64,000 nucleotides of DNA from Glaciihabitans sp. INWT7 (GTDB lineage Bacteria > Actinomycetota > Actinomycetes > Actinomycetales > Microbacteriaceae), in NCBI RefSeq assembly GCF_014217685.1, contig NZ_CP043653.1, positions 1,244,419 through 1,308,418 on the forward strand, read 5' to 3'. Positions 27,405 to 36,674 of the stretch are shown here, piece by piece. The stretch's first letter is position 1, and each line of letters begins with the position of its first letter. The notes below the pieces were generated by a model that ran no database searches, had not been told where the DNA came from, and saw nothing but the letters and a program-made list of their open reading frames with translations. The position numbers were made by a program, and so were the translations under genes.

Positions 27405-27953
27405 CTACGCGCGAGCACCGGCCTTCCGCCCGGTCAGGCCTGCCCGAACGAGAAGCAGATAGAGCTGGCATCCGAAGCAGTAGTCGAATACCGAGTTGAG
27501 GAATGCCGCGATGAACGCCGCCGCCGCGAAGATCACGAGCCCGAAGGGCACACCCGCGAGGTGCAACACCACACCGATGAGCGTGACCACGAGGCCCACG
27601 CCCTGGGAGAAGGTCGGCGGCCTCGGATCCTCGAGGTGAGTCGGCGCCACGAGGCGGGGACGCACGAGCGTGCGGAAGAGCCAGCCATAGGGATGACGCG
27701 AGACCCCGGCGAGCGCACCCCACGCGAAGAGCGCGGTGATGATCGCGAACAGGATGAACGCGGGTTGGCCAGCCCGTTCGCCAATCGTCGGCGCGGAAAC
27801 GGCAGTCGAGGCGAGGGCGAGTGCGATCACGACGAGAAGGAGCACGGCGGTGATTCCCGCGCTGAAGCGCGGTCCGCGGGGGTCGATGCCCGGGGTACCG
27901 GGCCTCGCGATCAGTGCCTGCTTCGAGGCGGGAAGTGGTTTCGTAACGCTCAT
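27405..27953 (-). CDS. DUF4395 family membrane protein
   Basis: 182 residues with four predicted membrane helices (about 35-58, 66-88, 118-138, 140-165). The family mark is the pair of prolines and arginines at GIDPRGPRFSAGITA and the last helix ending in FDYCFGCQLYLLL, with a CxxC motif at the membrane face. DUF4395 genes commonly lie next to thioredoxin genes in actinobacteria; here the thioredoxin-like gene is 26 nt upstream. The CFGC motif could exchange electrons with it, but this has not been shown to my knowledge. ATG 27953 follows AAAGGG; upstream open frame is not used. Confidence 0.85.
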   Translation of the reverse strand: MSVTKPLPASKQALIARPGTPGIDPRGPRFSAGITAVLLLVVIALALASTAVSAPTIGERAGQPAFILFAIITALFAWGALAGVSRHPYGWLFRTLVRPRLVAPTHLEDPRPPTFSQGVGLVVTLIGVVLHLAGVPFGLVIFAAAAFIAAFLNSVFDYCFGCQLYLLLVRAGLTGRKAGARA

Positions 27954-27979
27954 GAGCGCCCTTTCGGTCGGGTTCTCGC

Positions 27980-28414
27980 CTAGGCGGTGTGGAGGATTCG
28001 GCCGAGCTCGGCACGCACGTCCGCGATGCGGGGTGCGCCACCGATCCGCGCTCGCACGGTGCCGCTCGCATCGAGAATGAGGGTGGTCGGGGACTGGAGC
28101 AGGGTGAACCGGTCCGCGAGATCGGGACGCGTGGTGACGTCGACATCCACGTGGGTGATGCCGGGCAGTTCGGCCGCCAGCCCACGGAGCAGCGAGTTGG
28201 TGGTGCGACACGGCGAGCAGAACTCGGTGGAGAACTGCAGGAGGGTGGCACCCGAGCCCGCCACGGCATCCGCCGAAAGCTCTGAGACGCGGATGCGCTC
28301 GTCGCTTCGAGAGACCGCGCGAATGCGTCCTGTGGTCGAGCGCCAGACGAGGCCGATCACGGTGGAGGCGGCGAGAAGAGCGACCAGCACTGCGGCGATT
28401 CCGAGGGGGTTCAT
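27980..28414 (-). CDS. Membrane-anchored thioredoxin-like protein
   Basis: About 144 residues: an N-terminal membrane helix (about 5-24), a basic segment (WRSTTGRIRAVSR) and a thioredoxin domain (about 45-140) with active site FCSPCRTT, strand THVDVDVTTRPDLADRF and the cis-proline loop LLQSPTTLIL. Positive charges after the helix suggest that the thioredoxin domain faces the cytoplasm. The CSPC site is atypical compared with CGPC of thioredoxin. GTG 28426 is an alternative start. It leads the operon with DUF4395, OsmC and TIGR01777 genes. Confidence 0.87.
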   Translation of the reverse strand: MNPLGIAAVLVALLAASTVIGLVWRSTTGRIRAVSRSDERIRVSELSADAVAGSGATLLQFSTEFCSPCRTTNSLLRGLAAELPGITHVDVDVTTRPDLADRFTLLQSPTTLILDASGTVRARIGGAPRIADVRAELGRILHTA

Positions 28415-28725
28415 GGTGCGATCCACGCTATCCGCGCCGCCATCGCGCTGGCGCTGTATGACGCGGGGTTACACGGTTCTGTTCTGCGTCTCGCGGTCGT
28501 GGGCGCTGCGGCGGCCCGTCGCGACGGATGCGGCTGCCAGACGCGACGCCGAGAGCGGATCTCCGTGCCTTCCCCCGGCGTGTCGCATCCCTCAAACGGC
28601 GAGTCGCACGTTTGGTCCGCTCTCAGCAGGGATGTCGACTCCTCCACAGCGCTCGACAGCCACATCATCTCCACCGGGAGGATCGGAATTCCCCACGTCG
28701 CCGGGACCGCGATCATCATCGGCTC
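28415..28725. other. Intergenic stretch, no recognised gene
   Basis: About 310 nt between the divergent thioredoxin and DUF559 genes. A plus-strand frame runs through it into the DUF559 gene, but its translation is arginine-rich and unlike the family, so I treat it as non-coding. Promoters for both genes must lie here; none was convincing. Confidence 0.5.
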
Positions 28726-29607
28726 ATGTCATCGCTCGAATCTTCTCTCCGATCCCTCGGTGGCGTCGCCCACGTCCGGACCCTCGGCGAAATCGGAATA
28801 CCGCATTCACAGGTCGAGCGCGCGGCTGCCATCGGGAGGGTCGTGCGAGTGCGGCCAGGCGTCTATGCCGCGCTCGACGCCCATGCAGAACTAGTCCGAG
28901 CGGCCCGGGTCGGTGGCCGGCTCGCGGGAGCCTCGGCGGCGCGGGCGATGAGACTGTGGGTTCCGCCGGACCGGGGGCTCGTTGTGGAAGTATCCCGAGG
29001 TGCAACTCACCTGCGGGATCCCGATGATCCCCATCGAGCGCTTGACCGAAATCGTGGGGACGTGCGGATCCTGTGGACCGGCGCGCCGCGGCCCTTGCGC
29101 CATTCAATCGGGGTCGCTTCGATCGCGGACATGATGAGGCAACTCGTCGACACCGAACCGGACGAATACATCGTCGCGATCCTGGATTCGCTTCTGCGCC
29201 GCACGGAGACCTCACGTTTCGACCTCGAGGCCGCCGCGATCGGGCTGTCCGCAAAAGGACGTTCGCTGCTTTCGCTCGTCGACGATCGCGCAGATTCGGG
29301 GTCGGAGAGCGTGGTCAGGGTGCTTCTGGCTCAAGCGGGGTGCGCGGCGACTCCCCAGGTGCGCATCCCCTTCACGGATCTCGACCGGATAGATCTCCTT
29401 GTCGGCGATCGACTGGTCATCGAGTGTGACAGCGAGCAGCACCACGGCGGTCGCGAGCAACGTCTTCGTGACCTTCGGCGGGATGCCGCTCTCGCCTGCC
29501 TCGGATTCATTGTGCTGAGATTCGACTGGCGGCAGATCTTCTTCGAGCCAGCCTCCGTGGTCTCTGCTGTTCTCAGATATGTCGAGCTCGGTCTGCATCG
29601 ATTCTGA
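28726..29607 (+). CDS. DUF559 endonuclease-fold protein with AbiEi-like N-domain
   Basis: The 293-residue protein begins with a winged-helix segment of the type IV antitoxin AbiEi kind (GGVAHVRTLGEIGIPHSQVERAAAIGRVVRVRPGVYAAL, about 10-48) and ends with a DUF559/Vsr-like PD-(D/E)xK domain: RIDLLVGDRLVIECDSEQHHGG...LRDLRRDAALACLGFIVLRFDWRQIF (about 222-275). The acidic pair and the following basic-aspartate motif are intact. Such proteins are numerous in actinobacteria and have no proven role; no AbiEii toxin gene is adjacent, so it is not a complete toxin-antitoxin pair. The start is chosen at ATG 28726 where family similarity begins. Confidence 0.82.
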   Translation: MSSLESSLRSLGGVAHVRTLGEIGIPHSQVERAAAIGRVVRVRPGVYAALDAHAELVRAARVGGRLAGASAARAMRLWVPPDRGLVVEVSRGATHLRDPDDPHRALDRNRGDVRILWTGAPRPLRHSIGVASIADMMRQLVDTEPDEYIVAILDSLLRRTETSRFDLEAAAIGLSAKGRSLLSLVDDRADSGSESVVRVLLAQAGCAATPQVRIPFTDLDRIDLLVGDRLVIECDSEQHHGGREQRLRDLRRDAALACLGFIVLRFDWRQIFFEPASVVSAVLRYVELGLHRF

Positions 29608-29753
29608 GTGGAATCGAACTGGCGGCGCGTCACTGTGTCCAAGGGCGGACTTCCCGGCGGCGCGCTGTGCCAGGCGGTCGACCTGCCGTTCCTCGCGGCG
29701 CAGGTCCGCCCTGGGCGACAGCAGTCCATCGCGATCTGCACCCGCGGGCGCGA

Positions 29754-29759
29754 TACCCT
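29754..29759 (+). promoter_or_regulatory. Predicted -10 element, leaderless dapA
   Basis: TACCCT ends seven bases before the GTG start of dapA and no ribosome-binding site intervenes. Confidence 0.45.
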
Positions 29760-29766
29760 GTAACTC

Positions 29767-30744
29767 GTGTCTACGTCCCACAATCCCTTCGGCCAGGTGC
29801 TCGTCGCGCTGGTGACCCCTTTCACCGCAGACGGGGAGGTCGACTGGGCGGGCGTGGAGAAGCACATCGACGATGTGATCAACGCCGGGGCCGACGGTAT
29901 CGTCGTCACGGGTACCACGGGGGAGACATCCACTCTCACCGACCCGGAGAAGCTCAAGCTCGTCGAGGTGGGAAAGTCAGTCGCGGCCGGCCGGGCGAAG
30001 ATCATCACCGGCGGCGGATCCAACGAGACCGCTCACGCGATCGAGCTGTACAAGCACAGCGAGAAGGCCGGCGCCGACGCCGTCATGATCGTCACCCCGT
30101 ACTACAACAAGCCCACGCAGGCGGGGGTGCTCACCCACTTCCGCATGATCGCCGACGCCACCGATCTCCCGGTCATCCTCTACGACATCCCCGGGCGCAC
30201 GGGCATTCCGATCCGCTACGAGACGATCCTGCGCGCGGCGAAGCATCCCAACATCAGGGCGATCAAGGATGCGAAGGGTGACTTCAGCGAGGTCAGTCGG
30301 GTGCTGAACCAGACAGACCTCCTCTACTTCTCCGGCGATGACGCCAACGTGCTTCCCCACCTGGCGGTCGGCGCTACCGGTCTCATCGGGGTCACGGCGA
30401 ACATCGCGGCCGCACCCTACCGGGTGATCGTGGATGCGGTGAACGCGGGCGATCTCGCCACAGCCACCGCAGCGCACCAACAGCTCGAGCCGCTCGTGCG
30501 CGCCGTGATGACCCACGTGCCCGGCACTGTCGCCGCGAAATACATCCTGCACGGCCTCGGCCGCATCGACAGCCCGCGGGTGCGGTTGCCTCTCGTCGGC
30601 CCAGAGGACTTCGAGGCCGCCCAGATCGAAGACGAGATCGCTCTCGTCGGTGAGATCCCCGGCGTCGACCTCTCGAACTTCCGCCCGGACCGCAATGCGG
30701 CCGCGGGCGGCGCGTTGCCCAAAGTCGCCGGCACCACGCGATAA
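29767..30744 (+). CDS. dapA: 4-hydroxy-tetrahydrodipicolinate synthase
   Basis: DapA condenses pyruvate with aspartate semialdehyde, the first dedicated step to diaminopimelate and lysine. The 325-residue TIM barrel shows the TGTTGETSTLT motif (about 45-55), the Tyr of VTPYYNKPTQ, YDIPGRTGIPI and the Schiff-base lysine in IRAIKDAKGD (near residue 170). It begins with GTG and appears leaderless. The C-terminal extension after residue 295 (DRNAAAGGALPKVAGTTR) is not part of the barrel. RNase J follows after 54 nt and may be co-transcribed, a conserved actinobacterial pairing. Confidence 0.97.
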   Translation: MSTSHNPFGQVLVALVTPFTADGEVDWAGVEKHIDDVINAGADGIVVTGTTGETSTLTDPEKLKLVEVGKSVAAGRAKIITGGGSNETAHAIELYKHSEKAGADAVMIVTPYYNKPTQAGVLTHFRMIADATDLPVILYDIPGRTGIPIRYETILRAAKHPNIRAIKDAKGDFSEVSRVLNQTDLLYFSGDDANVLPHLAVGATGLIGVTANIAAAPYRVIVDAVNAGDLATATAAHQQLEPLVRAVMTHVPGTVAAKYILHGLGRIDSPRVRLPLVGPEDFEAAQIEDEIALVGEIPGVDLSNFRPDRNAAAGGALPKVAGTTR

Positions 30745-30798
30745 CAGCCCGAAGAAGGGGGTTAAAGGCCCCGAAGATCACCGAACAATTTGGACCCC

Positions 30799-32475
30799 AT
30801 GAACTCACCGGTATACGAACCACGTCCTCTCGCACCCGCAACGTTGCGCGTCATCCCCATCGGCGGTCTCGGGGAGATCGGCCGCAACATGACCTCTTAC
30901 GAGATCGACGGCAAGATCCTCATCGTGGACTGCGGTGTGCTCTTCCCGGAGGAGAACCAGCCGGGTGTCGACCTGATCCTGCCCGACTTCAGCCCCATCA
31001 GGGACCGGCTCGACGACGTGCTCGGCGTCGTGCTGACGCACGGCCACGAGGACCACATCGGGGCGGTGCCCTACCTGCTCAAGCTCCGCCAGGACATCCC
31101 CCTCATCGGGTCGACGCTCACGCTCGCGCTGATCGAGGCGAAGCTCAAGGAACACCGCATCACCCCGTACACCCTCACCGTCGCGGAGGGGCAGTCCGAG
31201 AAGATCGGTCCGTTCGACCTCGAGTTCATCGCGGTGAACCACTCGATTCCGGATGCCCTCGCGGTGGCCATCAAGACCGCCGCCGGTGTCGTGCTCCACA
31301 CCGGCGACTTCAAAATGGACCAGCTCCCCCTCGACGACCGCATCACCGACCTGCGCGCGTTCGCCCGCCTCGGCGAGATCGGCGTCGACCTGTTCCTCCC
31401 CGATTCCACTAACGCGGATGTCCCCGGCTTCACCGCCCCGGAGCGCGACATCGGGCCCGTGCTCGAGTCCGTCATCTTGAAGGCGCCGCGACGAGTGATC
31501 GTCGCGAGCTTCTCGAGCCATGTGCATCGCGTGCAGCAGGTGCTGGATGCCGCCCACGCGAACGGACGCCGCGTCGCATTCATGGGTCGATCGATGGTGC
31601 GGAACATGACCATCGCCGCCGACCTCGGGTACCTCAAGGTGCCGGCCGGCGTTCTCATCGACGCGAAGAAGGCCGCCGACCTCCCCGACAACAAGATCGT
31701 CTACATGTCGACCGGGTCTCAGGGCGAGCCGATGGCCGTTCTCGCTCGCATGGCCAACCTCGAGCACCAGATCGAGGTGGGCAAGGGCGACACGATCATC
31801 CTGGCCTCGAGCCTCATCCCCGGTAATGAGAACGCGGTCTACCGCGTGATCAACGGCCTCACCAAGCTCGGTGCCAATGTCGTGCACAAGGGCAACGCGA
31901 AGGTGCACGTCTCCGGGCACGCCTCGGCCGGCGAGCTGCTCTACGTCTACAACATCCTGAAACCCAAGAACGTGCTTCCGGTGCACGGCGAGTACCGCCA
32001 CCTGGTCTCCAACCAGCAGCTGGCGATCGCGACGGGCATTCCCGAGGCCAACACGATCATCGGTGAAGATGGCATCGTCATCGACCTCAAGGACGGCGAA
32101 GCGACCGTCGTCGGCCAGCTCGATCTCGGCTTCGTCTACGTGGATGGTTCCTCCGTCGGCGAGATCACGGATGCCGACCTCAAGGATCGCCGCATCCTCG
32201 CCGAGGAGGGCTTCGTCTCGATCTTCGTCGCGATCGACGCGCAGACCGGACGGGTCATCGTCGGGCCGGAGATCCAGGCTCGCGGATTCGCTGAGGACGA
32301 AGCGGTATTCGACGCCGTCAAGCCGCTCATCGTCAAGGCGCTCTCGGATGCCGCGGCGAACGGCACGCGCGACACGCACGCCTTCAGCCAGGTGATCCGC
32401 CGCACGGTGGGCCGTTGGGTGAATTCGTCACACCGCCGTCGTCCGATGATCGTGCCCGTGGTGATCGAGGCCTAG
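30799..32475 (+). CDS. rnj: Ribonuclease J
   Basis: RNase J is a metallo-beta-lactamase/beta-CASP nuclease with 5' exonuclease and endonuclease activity, central to actinobacterial mRNA and rRNA maturation. The 558-residue protein shows the metal motif HGHEDHIGAVPYLL (about 75-88), HTGDFKMDQ, the beta-CASP block with SFSSHVHRVQQVLDAA and MGRSMVRNM, the VHVSGHASAGEL motif near residue 375 and the C-terminal domain. The frame opens with a TTG at 30790; ATG 30799 is preferred. It follows dapA closely and ends in a REP-like palindrome. With PNPase it covers both directions of RNA decay. Confidence 0.96.
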   Translation: MNSPVYEPRPLAPATLRVIPIGGLGEIGRNMTSYEIDGKILIVDCGVLFPEENQPGVDLILPDFSPIRDRLDDVLGVVLTHGHEDHIGAVPYLLKLRQDIPLIGSTLTLALIEAKLKEHRITPYTLTVAEGQSEKIGPFDLEFIAVNHSIPDALAVAIKTAAGVVLHTGDFKMDQLPLDDRITDLRAFARLGEIGVDLFLPDSTNADVPGFTAPERDIGPVLESVILKAPRRVIVASFSSHVHRVQQVLDAAHANGRRVAFMGRSMVRNMTIAADLGYLKVPAGVLIDAKKAADLPDNKIVYMSTGSQGEPMAVLARMANLEHQIEVGKGDTIILASSLIPGNENAVYRVINGLTKLGANVVHKGNAKVHVSGHASAGELLYVYNILKPKNVLPVHGEYRHLVSNQQLAIATGIPEANTIIGEDGIVIDLKDGEATVVGQLDLGFVYVDGSSVGEITDADLKDRRILAEEGFVSIFVAIDAQTGRVIVGPEIQARGFAEDEAVFDAVKPLIVKALSDAAANGTRDTHAFSQVIRRTVGRWVNSSHRRRPMIVPVVIEA

Positions 32476-32483
32476 TCCGCCGC

Positions 32484-32520
32484 TGGTCGAGTAGCGCCCT
32501 CCCGGGCACAGATCGAGACC
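32484..32520. repeat. REP-like palindrome
   Basis: TGGTCGAGTAGCGCCC ... GGGCACAGATCGAGACC, an imperfect palindrome just after the RNase J stop codon, of the same kind as 18801-18834. Confidence 0.8.
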
Positions 32521-32559
32521 CGCCGCTCGAGCATCCCGGGCTGCGAGACACCCCGGCAT

Positions 32560-32565
32560 TAGCGT
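32560..32565 (+). promoter_or_regulatory. Predicted -10 element, leaderless ftsK
   Basis: TAGCGT ends six bases before the ftsK ATG; no Shine-Dalgarno site. Confidence 0.55.
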
Positions 32566-32571
32566 TGGCAC

Positions 32572-35298
32572 ATGGCTACGAGCACCAGGTCGACCCCCCG
32601 CGCGCGCGCAACGCCGCGCGCCGCGACCCGCCCAACGGGCAAGGGAACCACGCGCAAACTGCCCGTGATGAAGACGGCCCCGTCGGACCAGCCCGGGCTG
32701 CTCACCGTGGCGTGGCTCGCGCTCGCTCACGCCGTGGGGGGTGCCGCGCGCGTGCTCGGCCGCGAGACCCTCGCCAAAGACGAACGTCGCGACGGCGTCC
32801 CTTTCTTCATCTTCCTCCTCGCCGTGGTCGGCGCCGTTGTCGAGTGGTTCAACCCCGCTGACCCGATCGCCATCGCGCTCGACTCCTATACCTTCGGCGG
32901 GTTGTTCGGTCGGGTCGCCTTCGCGCTCCCGGTGATCATGCTGCTGTTCGCGGTCTGGCTGTTCCGGCATCCGTCATCGGTGCACGACAACGGCCGCATC
33001 GGCATCGGCCTCGCGCTCATGCTCACCTCGATCAGCGCGCTGTGCCACATCTTCGGTGGCGCACCGCAACCCTCCGGCGGTGTCGAGCCGCTCGCCCGTG
33101 CCGGCGGAGTCGTCGGTTGGATTCTCGCCGGTCCGCTGCTCGCCGTAGGAACGGCCTGGCTCGCGGTTCCCCTCGTCTCGCTGCTGCTGCTGCTCTCGCT
33201 CTTCATCATCACGAAGACTCCGCCGAATCGCACCGGTGCGCGCCTTCGGGAGCTCTACGCCTACCTGTTCGGGGCCCAGATTGCGGAGCCAGCCCCCACC
33301 AAGGTGCTCCAGAAAGGCCTGACGGCCGACACCGGGGACTTCGGATCGCTCGGCGACCTCGACCTCGACGGGGAGGACTCCGGATCCCTCCCATGGTGGC
33401 GTCGCAACAAAAAGCGCGAAGACGAGCCGGCCTTCGACAGCCCGGTCGTCTCGAAGGACGGCAGCGCCACGGACCAGGCCACCGAGGTGATCGACCGCAC
33501 GCGTCGAGACGAGGAATTCGGCACCGAGTTGCTCGACGAGCTCGTCGAGGCCGAAGCGGCGGTCAAGCGTTTCACCGGCGAAGTCGCACCCGTCACCGGA
33601 ATCCGTGACGACGGCCCGCTGGTCGCCGACCTGCTGCCCGGATTCGCGGCGACGGCCTCGGCGAAGGGTGACCTCGGCGAGTTCGCGGCGCCGAAACCGA
33701 GTGCTCCCACCGCGCCCTACCGCCTGCCCGCCGCATCCAGCCTCGTGCCGGGCACGCCGCCCAAGTCGCGCTCCGAGGCCAACGACGTGATCGTCGCCTC
33801 GATCACCGAAGTACTCAAGCAATTCCAGGTGGATGCCCGCGTCACCGGTTTCAGTCGCGGCCCGACGGTCACCCGGTACGAGATCGAACTCGGCCCCGGT
33901 GTCAAGGTGGAGCGCGTCACGGCGCTCACGAAGAACCTGTCCTATGCCGTCGCGAGCAACGAGGTTCGCATCCTGTCGCCGATCCCCGGCAAGAGTGCCA
34001 TCGGCGTCGAGATCCCGAATGCCGATCGCGAGATCGTGTCTCTCGGAGACGTGTTGCGCTCCAAGGCGAGCACCTCGAGCGTGCATCCCATGACCATCGG
34101 TCTCGGCAAGGATGTCGAGGGCGGCTTCGTCGTCGCCAACCTGGCCAAGATGCCCCATCTGCTCGTTGCCGGTTCCACCGGCTCGGGAAAGTCGAGTTTC
34201 GTCAACTCGATGATCACCTCGCTCCTGATGCGCGCGACGCCCGCCCAGGTGCGCATGGTGCTCATCGACCCGAAGCGGGTGGAGCTCGCGCCCTACGCCG
34301 GCATCCCGCACCTCATCACGCCCATCATCACGAACCCCAAGAAGGCCGCGGAAGCGCTGGCCTGGGTCGTGAAGGAGATGGACATGCGCTACGACGACCT
34401 GGCGAGCTTCGGGTTCCGCCACATCGACGACTTCAACGCGGCGGTGATCGCCGACGAGATCGTGCTTCCGGCCGGCAGCGAGCGTTCGCTCAAGCCCTAC
34501 CCCTACCTGCTCGTCGTCGTCGACGAGCTCGCCGACCTCATGATGGTCGCGCCGCGGGATGTCGAGGACTCGATCGTGCGCATCACCCAGCTCGCGCGGG
34601 CATCCGGTATCCATCTCGTGCTGGCGACGCAGCGACCCTCGGTCGACGTCGTCACGGGACTCATCAAGGCAAACGTGCCGTCCCGTCTGGCCTTCGCCGT
34701 GTCGAGCATGACCGACTCGCGCGTGATCCTCGACCAGCCAGGCGCCGACAAGCTCATCGGCCAGGGCGACGCACTGTTCCTGCCGATGGGGGCCTCGAAG
34801 GCCATCAGGGTGCAGGGCGCGTGGGTCACCGAGAGCGAGGTGAATGCCGTCGTCCAACACGTGACGCGTCAGGCCCGACCCGACTATCGCAATGACGTCG
34901 CGGTCTCCGCCGAGAAGAAGCAGATCGACGGGGATATCGGCGACGACCTCGAGGTGCTGCTCGCGGCTGCCGAGCTCGTCGTGAGCACCCAGTTCGGATC
35001 GACGTCGATGCTTCAGCGCAAGCTGCGGGTCGGATTCGCGAAGGCCGGTCGCCTCATGGACCTGCTCGAGTCGCGGCAGATCGTGGGGGCATCCGAGGGA
35101 TCCAAAGCCCGCGATGTGCTCGTCGCCCCTGAGCAGTTGCCGGGAGTTCTCGCGAAGTTGCGCGGGGAAGACGGGCCGGCCGCCTCGGCGACCGACGACC
35201 GGTACTCGGCCGATCCGGTGGGTGACTCGACGAGCGGATACGATGAGTCCCACGTGAACGCGGACGAAGACGCCTGGAATCTGACCGGCAGGGAGTGA
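32572..35298 (+). CDS. ftsK: DNA translocase FtsK/SpoIIIE
   Basis: FtsK pumps chromosomal DNA through the closing septum and supports resolution of chromosome dimers by XerC and XerD. The 908-residue protein has a basic Arg/Thr-rich N-terminus, four membrane helices (about 75-220), an acidic linker (about 260-360), the motor domain with alpha-beta RecA-like folds (Walker [13 protein letters not shown] near 533, Walker [16 protein letters not shown] near 645, the [20 protein letters not shown] strand) and the C-terminal gamma winged helix (about 805-870; [19 protein letters not shown]) that reads orienting sequences. The gene pairs functionally with xerD at 59.8 kb. Confidence 0.97.
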   Translation: MATSTRSTPRARATPRAATRPTGKGTTRKLPVMKTAPSDQPGLLTVAWLALAHAVGGAARVLGRETLAKDERRDGVPFFIFLLAVVGAVVEWFNPADPIAIALDSYTFGGLFGRVAFALPVIMLLFAVWLFRHPSSVHDNGRIGIGLALMLTSISALCHIFGGAPQPSGGVEPLARAGGVVGWILAGPLLAVGTAWLAVPLVSLLLLLSLFIITKTPPNRTGARLRELYAYLFGAQIAEPAPTKVLQKGLTADTGDFGSLGDLDLDGEDSGSLPWWRRNKKREDEPAFDSPVVSKDGSATDQATEVIDRTRRDEEFGTELLDELVEAEAAVKRFTGEVAPVTGIRDDGPLVADLLPGFAATASAKGDLGEFAAPKPSAPTAPYRLPAASSLVPGTPPKSRSEANDVIVASITEVLKQFQVDARVTGFSRGPTVTRYEIELGPGVKVERVTALTKNLSYAVASNEVRILSPIPGKSAIGVEIPNADREIVSLGDVLRSKASTSSVHPMTIGLGKDVEGGFVVANLAKMPHLLVAGSTGSGKSSFVNSMITSLLMRATPAQVRMVLIDPKRVELAPYAGIPHLITPIITNPKKAAEALAWVVKEMDMRYDDLASFGFRHIDDFNAAVIADEIVLPAGSERSLKPYPYLLVVVDELADLMMVAPRDVEDSIVRITQLARASGIHLVLATQRPSVDVVTGLIKANVPSRLAFAVSSMTDSRVILDQPGADKLIGQGDALFLPMGASKAIRVQGAWVTESEVNAVVQHVTRQARPDYRNDVAVSAEKKQIDGDIGDDLEVLLAAAELVVSTQFGSTSMLQRKLRVGFAKAGRLMDLLESRQIVGASEGSKARDVLVAPEQLPGVLAKLRGEDGPAASATDDRYSADPVGDSTSGYDESHVNADEDAWNLTGRE

Positions 35299-35303
35299 GA
35301 GTC

Positions 35304-35966
35304 ATGGCATCGCCAGAATCTCGTGAACCGTCCGATCCGGTCGTTCCCGTCAAGCGTCCGAACCCGATGCGTGGCCGGGTCGCCCGCGCGGGGGACACCC
35401 CGGCGAGCACAGGCAACATCGCCAACATCGTCACCGTGGTGCGCATCTTCATGGCACCGGTATTCATCTGGCTGCTGCTGGCCGACGGCGGCGATCTCGG
35501 CTACCTGAGGTACATCGCCGCCGGCCTTTTCGTGCTCGCGATCGTCACGGACACTGTCGACGGGATCCTCGCCCGCCGTCAGAACCTGGTCACGGACTTC
35601 GGAAAGATCCTCGACCCGATTGCCGACAAGGTGCTAATCGGTGGGGCTCTTGTCGCGTTGTCGATCCTCGGCGAACTGTGGTGGTGGGTCACAGTGGTGA
35701 TCCTGGTTCGCGAATTCGGCATCACGATCTTCCGGTTCGCGGTGATCCGCACCCGGGTCATTCCCGCCGTCGCCAGCGGCAAGCTCAAGACCGTGCTCCA
35801 AGCGGTGGGCATCTCGCTGTTGCTCTTCCCCTTCTGGACCGCCGTGGGCGACTGGGAGCACTGGGCGGGCTGGATCGTTATGGGAGCCGCCCTCGTGCTG
35901 ACCGTGGTCTCCGGTGTCGATTTTGTCGTGAAGTATCGCCAGCAGAACCGCGTCGCAACGGCCTGA
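35304..35966 (+). CDS. pgsA: CDP-diacylglycerol-glycerol-3-phosphate 3-phosphatidyltransferase
   Basis: A membrane enzyme of the CDP-alcohol phosphotransferase family that makes phosphatidylglycerol phosphate. The signature DGx2ARx8Gx3Dx3D is present in DTVDGILARRQNLVTDFGKILDPIADK (about residues 78-105). After a polar N-terminal stretch of about 35 residues there are five or six membrane helices. GTG 35295 would overlap the ftsK stop; ATG 35304 follows GGGAGTGAG and is preferred. It sits between ftsK and cinA, the conserved order in actinobacteria. The paralogue pgsA1 (phosphatidylinositol) is less likely because of this context. Confidence 0.93.
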   Translation: MASPESREPSDPVVPVKRPNPMRGRVARAGDTPASTGNIANIVTVVRIFMAPVFIWLLLADGGDLGYLRYIAAGLFVLAIVTDTVDGILARRQNLVTDFGKILDPIADKVLIGGALVALSILGELWWWVTVVILVREFGITIFRFAVIRTRVIPAVASGKLKTVLQAVGISLLLFPFWTAVGDWEHWAGWIVMGAALVLTVVSGVDFVVKYRQQNRVATA

Positions 35967-35969
35967 GCC

Positions 35970-36473
35970 ATGACCAGGGAACGCACCGCGGATGTCGCGG
36001 CAGAGGTCGTCGCCATCCTGATCGAACGCGGCCTCACCATCGCCGTCGCAGAGTCGCTCACGGGAGGACTCCTCGTCTCGGCCCTCGTCGACGTGCCCGG
36101 GGCATCCGCTGCGGTGCTCGGTGGGGTCGTCGCCTACAACACCGCGATCAAGCACAGCGTGCTCGGGGTGGACGCCGGTCTTCTCGCGGAACACGGACCG
36201 GTGGATCCGGAGGTCGCCCGGCAGATGGCCGACCGGGTGAGAACCGTTCTCGCGGTGGGCGGTGCGAAGGCGGACATCGGATTGTCGACGACCGGAGTCG
36301 CCGGCCCCGGGCCCCAGGACGGTCATCCCGCGGGCACGGTCTATCTCGGATTCGCGATCGGCGAGGATGTGAGTTCGCTGAGACTCGAACTGGGGGGAGA
36401 CCGTGGGGCTATCCGAGACCAGACTGTCTCCGAATCACTTGCACGGTTGAGAATCGCCCTCGAAACCCGGTGA
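35970..36473 (+). CDS. cinA: CinA C-terminal domain family protein (NMN amidohydrolase type)
   Basis: A stand-alone C-terminal CinA domain of 167 residues; the N-terminal MoaB-like half of full CinA is absent, which is usual in actinobacteria. The motif AESLTGGLLVSALVDVPGASAAVLGGVVAYNTAIKH (about 26-60) carries the serine and threonine of the nicotinamide-nucleotide amidase site, and GVAGPGPQDGHPAGTVYLG follows. This domain (PncC) converts NMN to nicotinate mononucleotide. It starts three bases after pgsA and so is co-translated. The name cinA reflects gene order; pncC would describe the activity. Confidence 0.92.
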   Translation: MTRERTADVAAEVVAILIERGLTIAVAESLTGGLLVSALVDVPGASAAVLGGVVAYNTAIKHSVLGVDAGLLAEHGPVDPEVARQMADRVRTVLAVGGAKADIGLSTTGVAGPGPQDGHPAGTVYLGFAIGEDVSSLRLELGGDRGAIRDQTVSESLARLRIALETR

Positions 36474-36595
36474 ACAGCTCCGGGAATCTTTCTCGTTTCG
36501 ATCTCGTTACATCACAGTGATTCACAAGCGTCATACAGATGTAGCTGGTTACTGTTTTATCTACCGGTGGTTTAGTGTTACTGATCCGCTGGGCC

Positions 36596-36621
36596 GGAAT
36601 TACTCAGCAGCATCCGTGGTT
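36596..36621 (+). promoter_or_regulatory. Candidate SigH/SigE-type promoter of clgR
   Basis: GGAAT, an 18-bp spacer and GTT match the ECF sigma factor pattern for SigR/SigH/SigE class promoters. It lies 54 nt before clgR. In Corynebacterium clgR is SigH-dependent and in Mycobacterium SigE-dependent, so the location makes biological sense. Confidence 0.6.
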
Positions 36622-36641
36622 ATCGTTCGTGTGGTCGTTTT

Positions 36642-36656
36642 TACGACGCAGTCGTA
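36642..36656. promoter_or_regulatory. Dyad TACGAC-GCA-GTCGTA before clgR
   Basis: A perfect six-base inverted repeat with a three-base centre between the promoter and the ribosome-binding site. It could be an operator or a small RNA hairpin. No partner protein is identified. Confidence 0.45.
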
Positions 36657-36674
36657 GTAGAGGAGGAGGGTCCA

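Noticed and set aside
28726-29607. Complete AbiE toxin-antitoxin system
   Set aside because: Only the antitoxin-like winged helix fused to a DUF559 domain is present; no AbiEii nucleotidyltransferase gene lies next to it.
30805-32379. Long open frames antisense to core genes (for example opposite RNase J at 30805-32379, ftsK at 32974-35253 and the permease at 5493-7064)
   Set aside because: They are mirror images of real genes in high-GC DNA: the translations are rich in Arg, Asp, Glu and His, lack family motifs and have no ribosome-binding sites.
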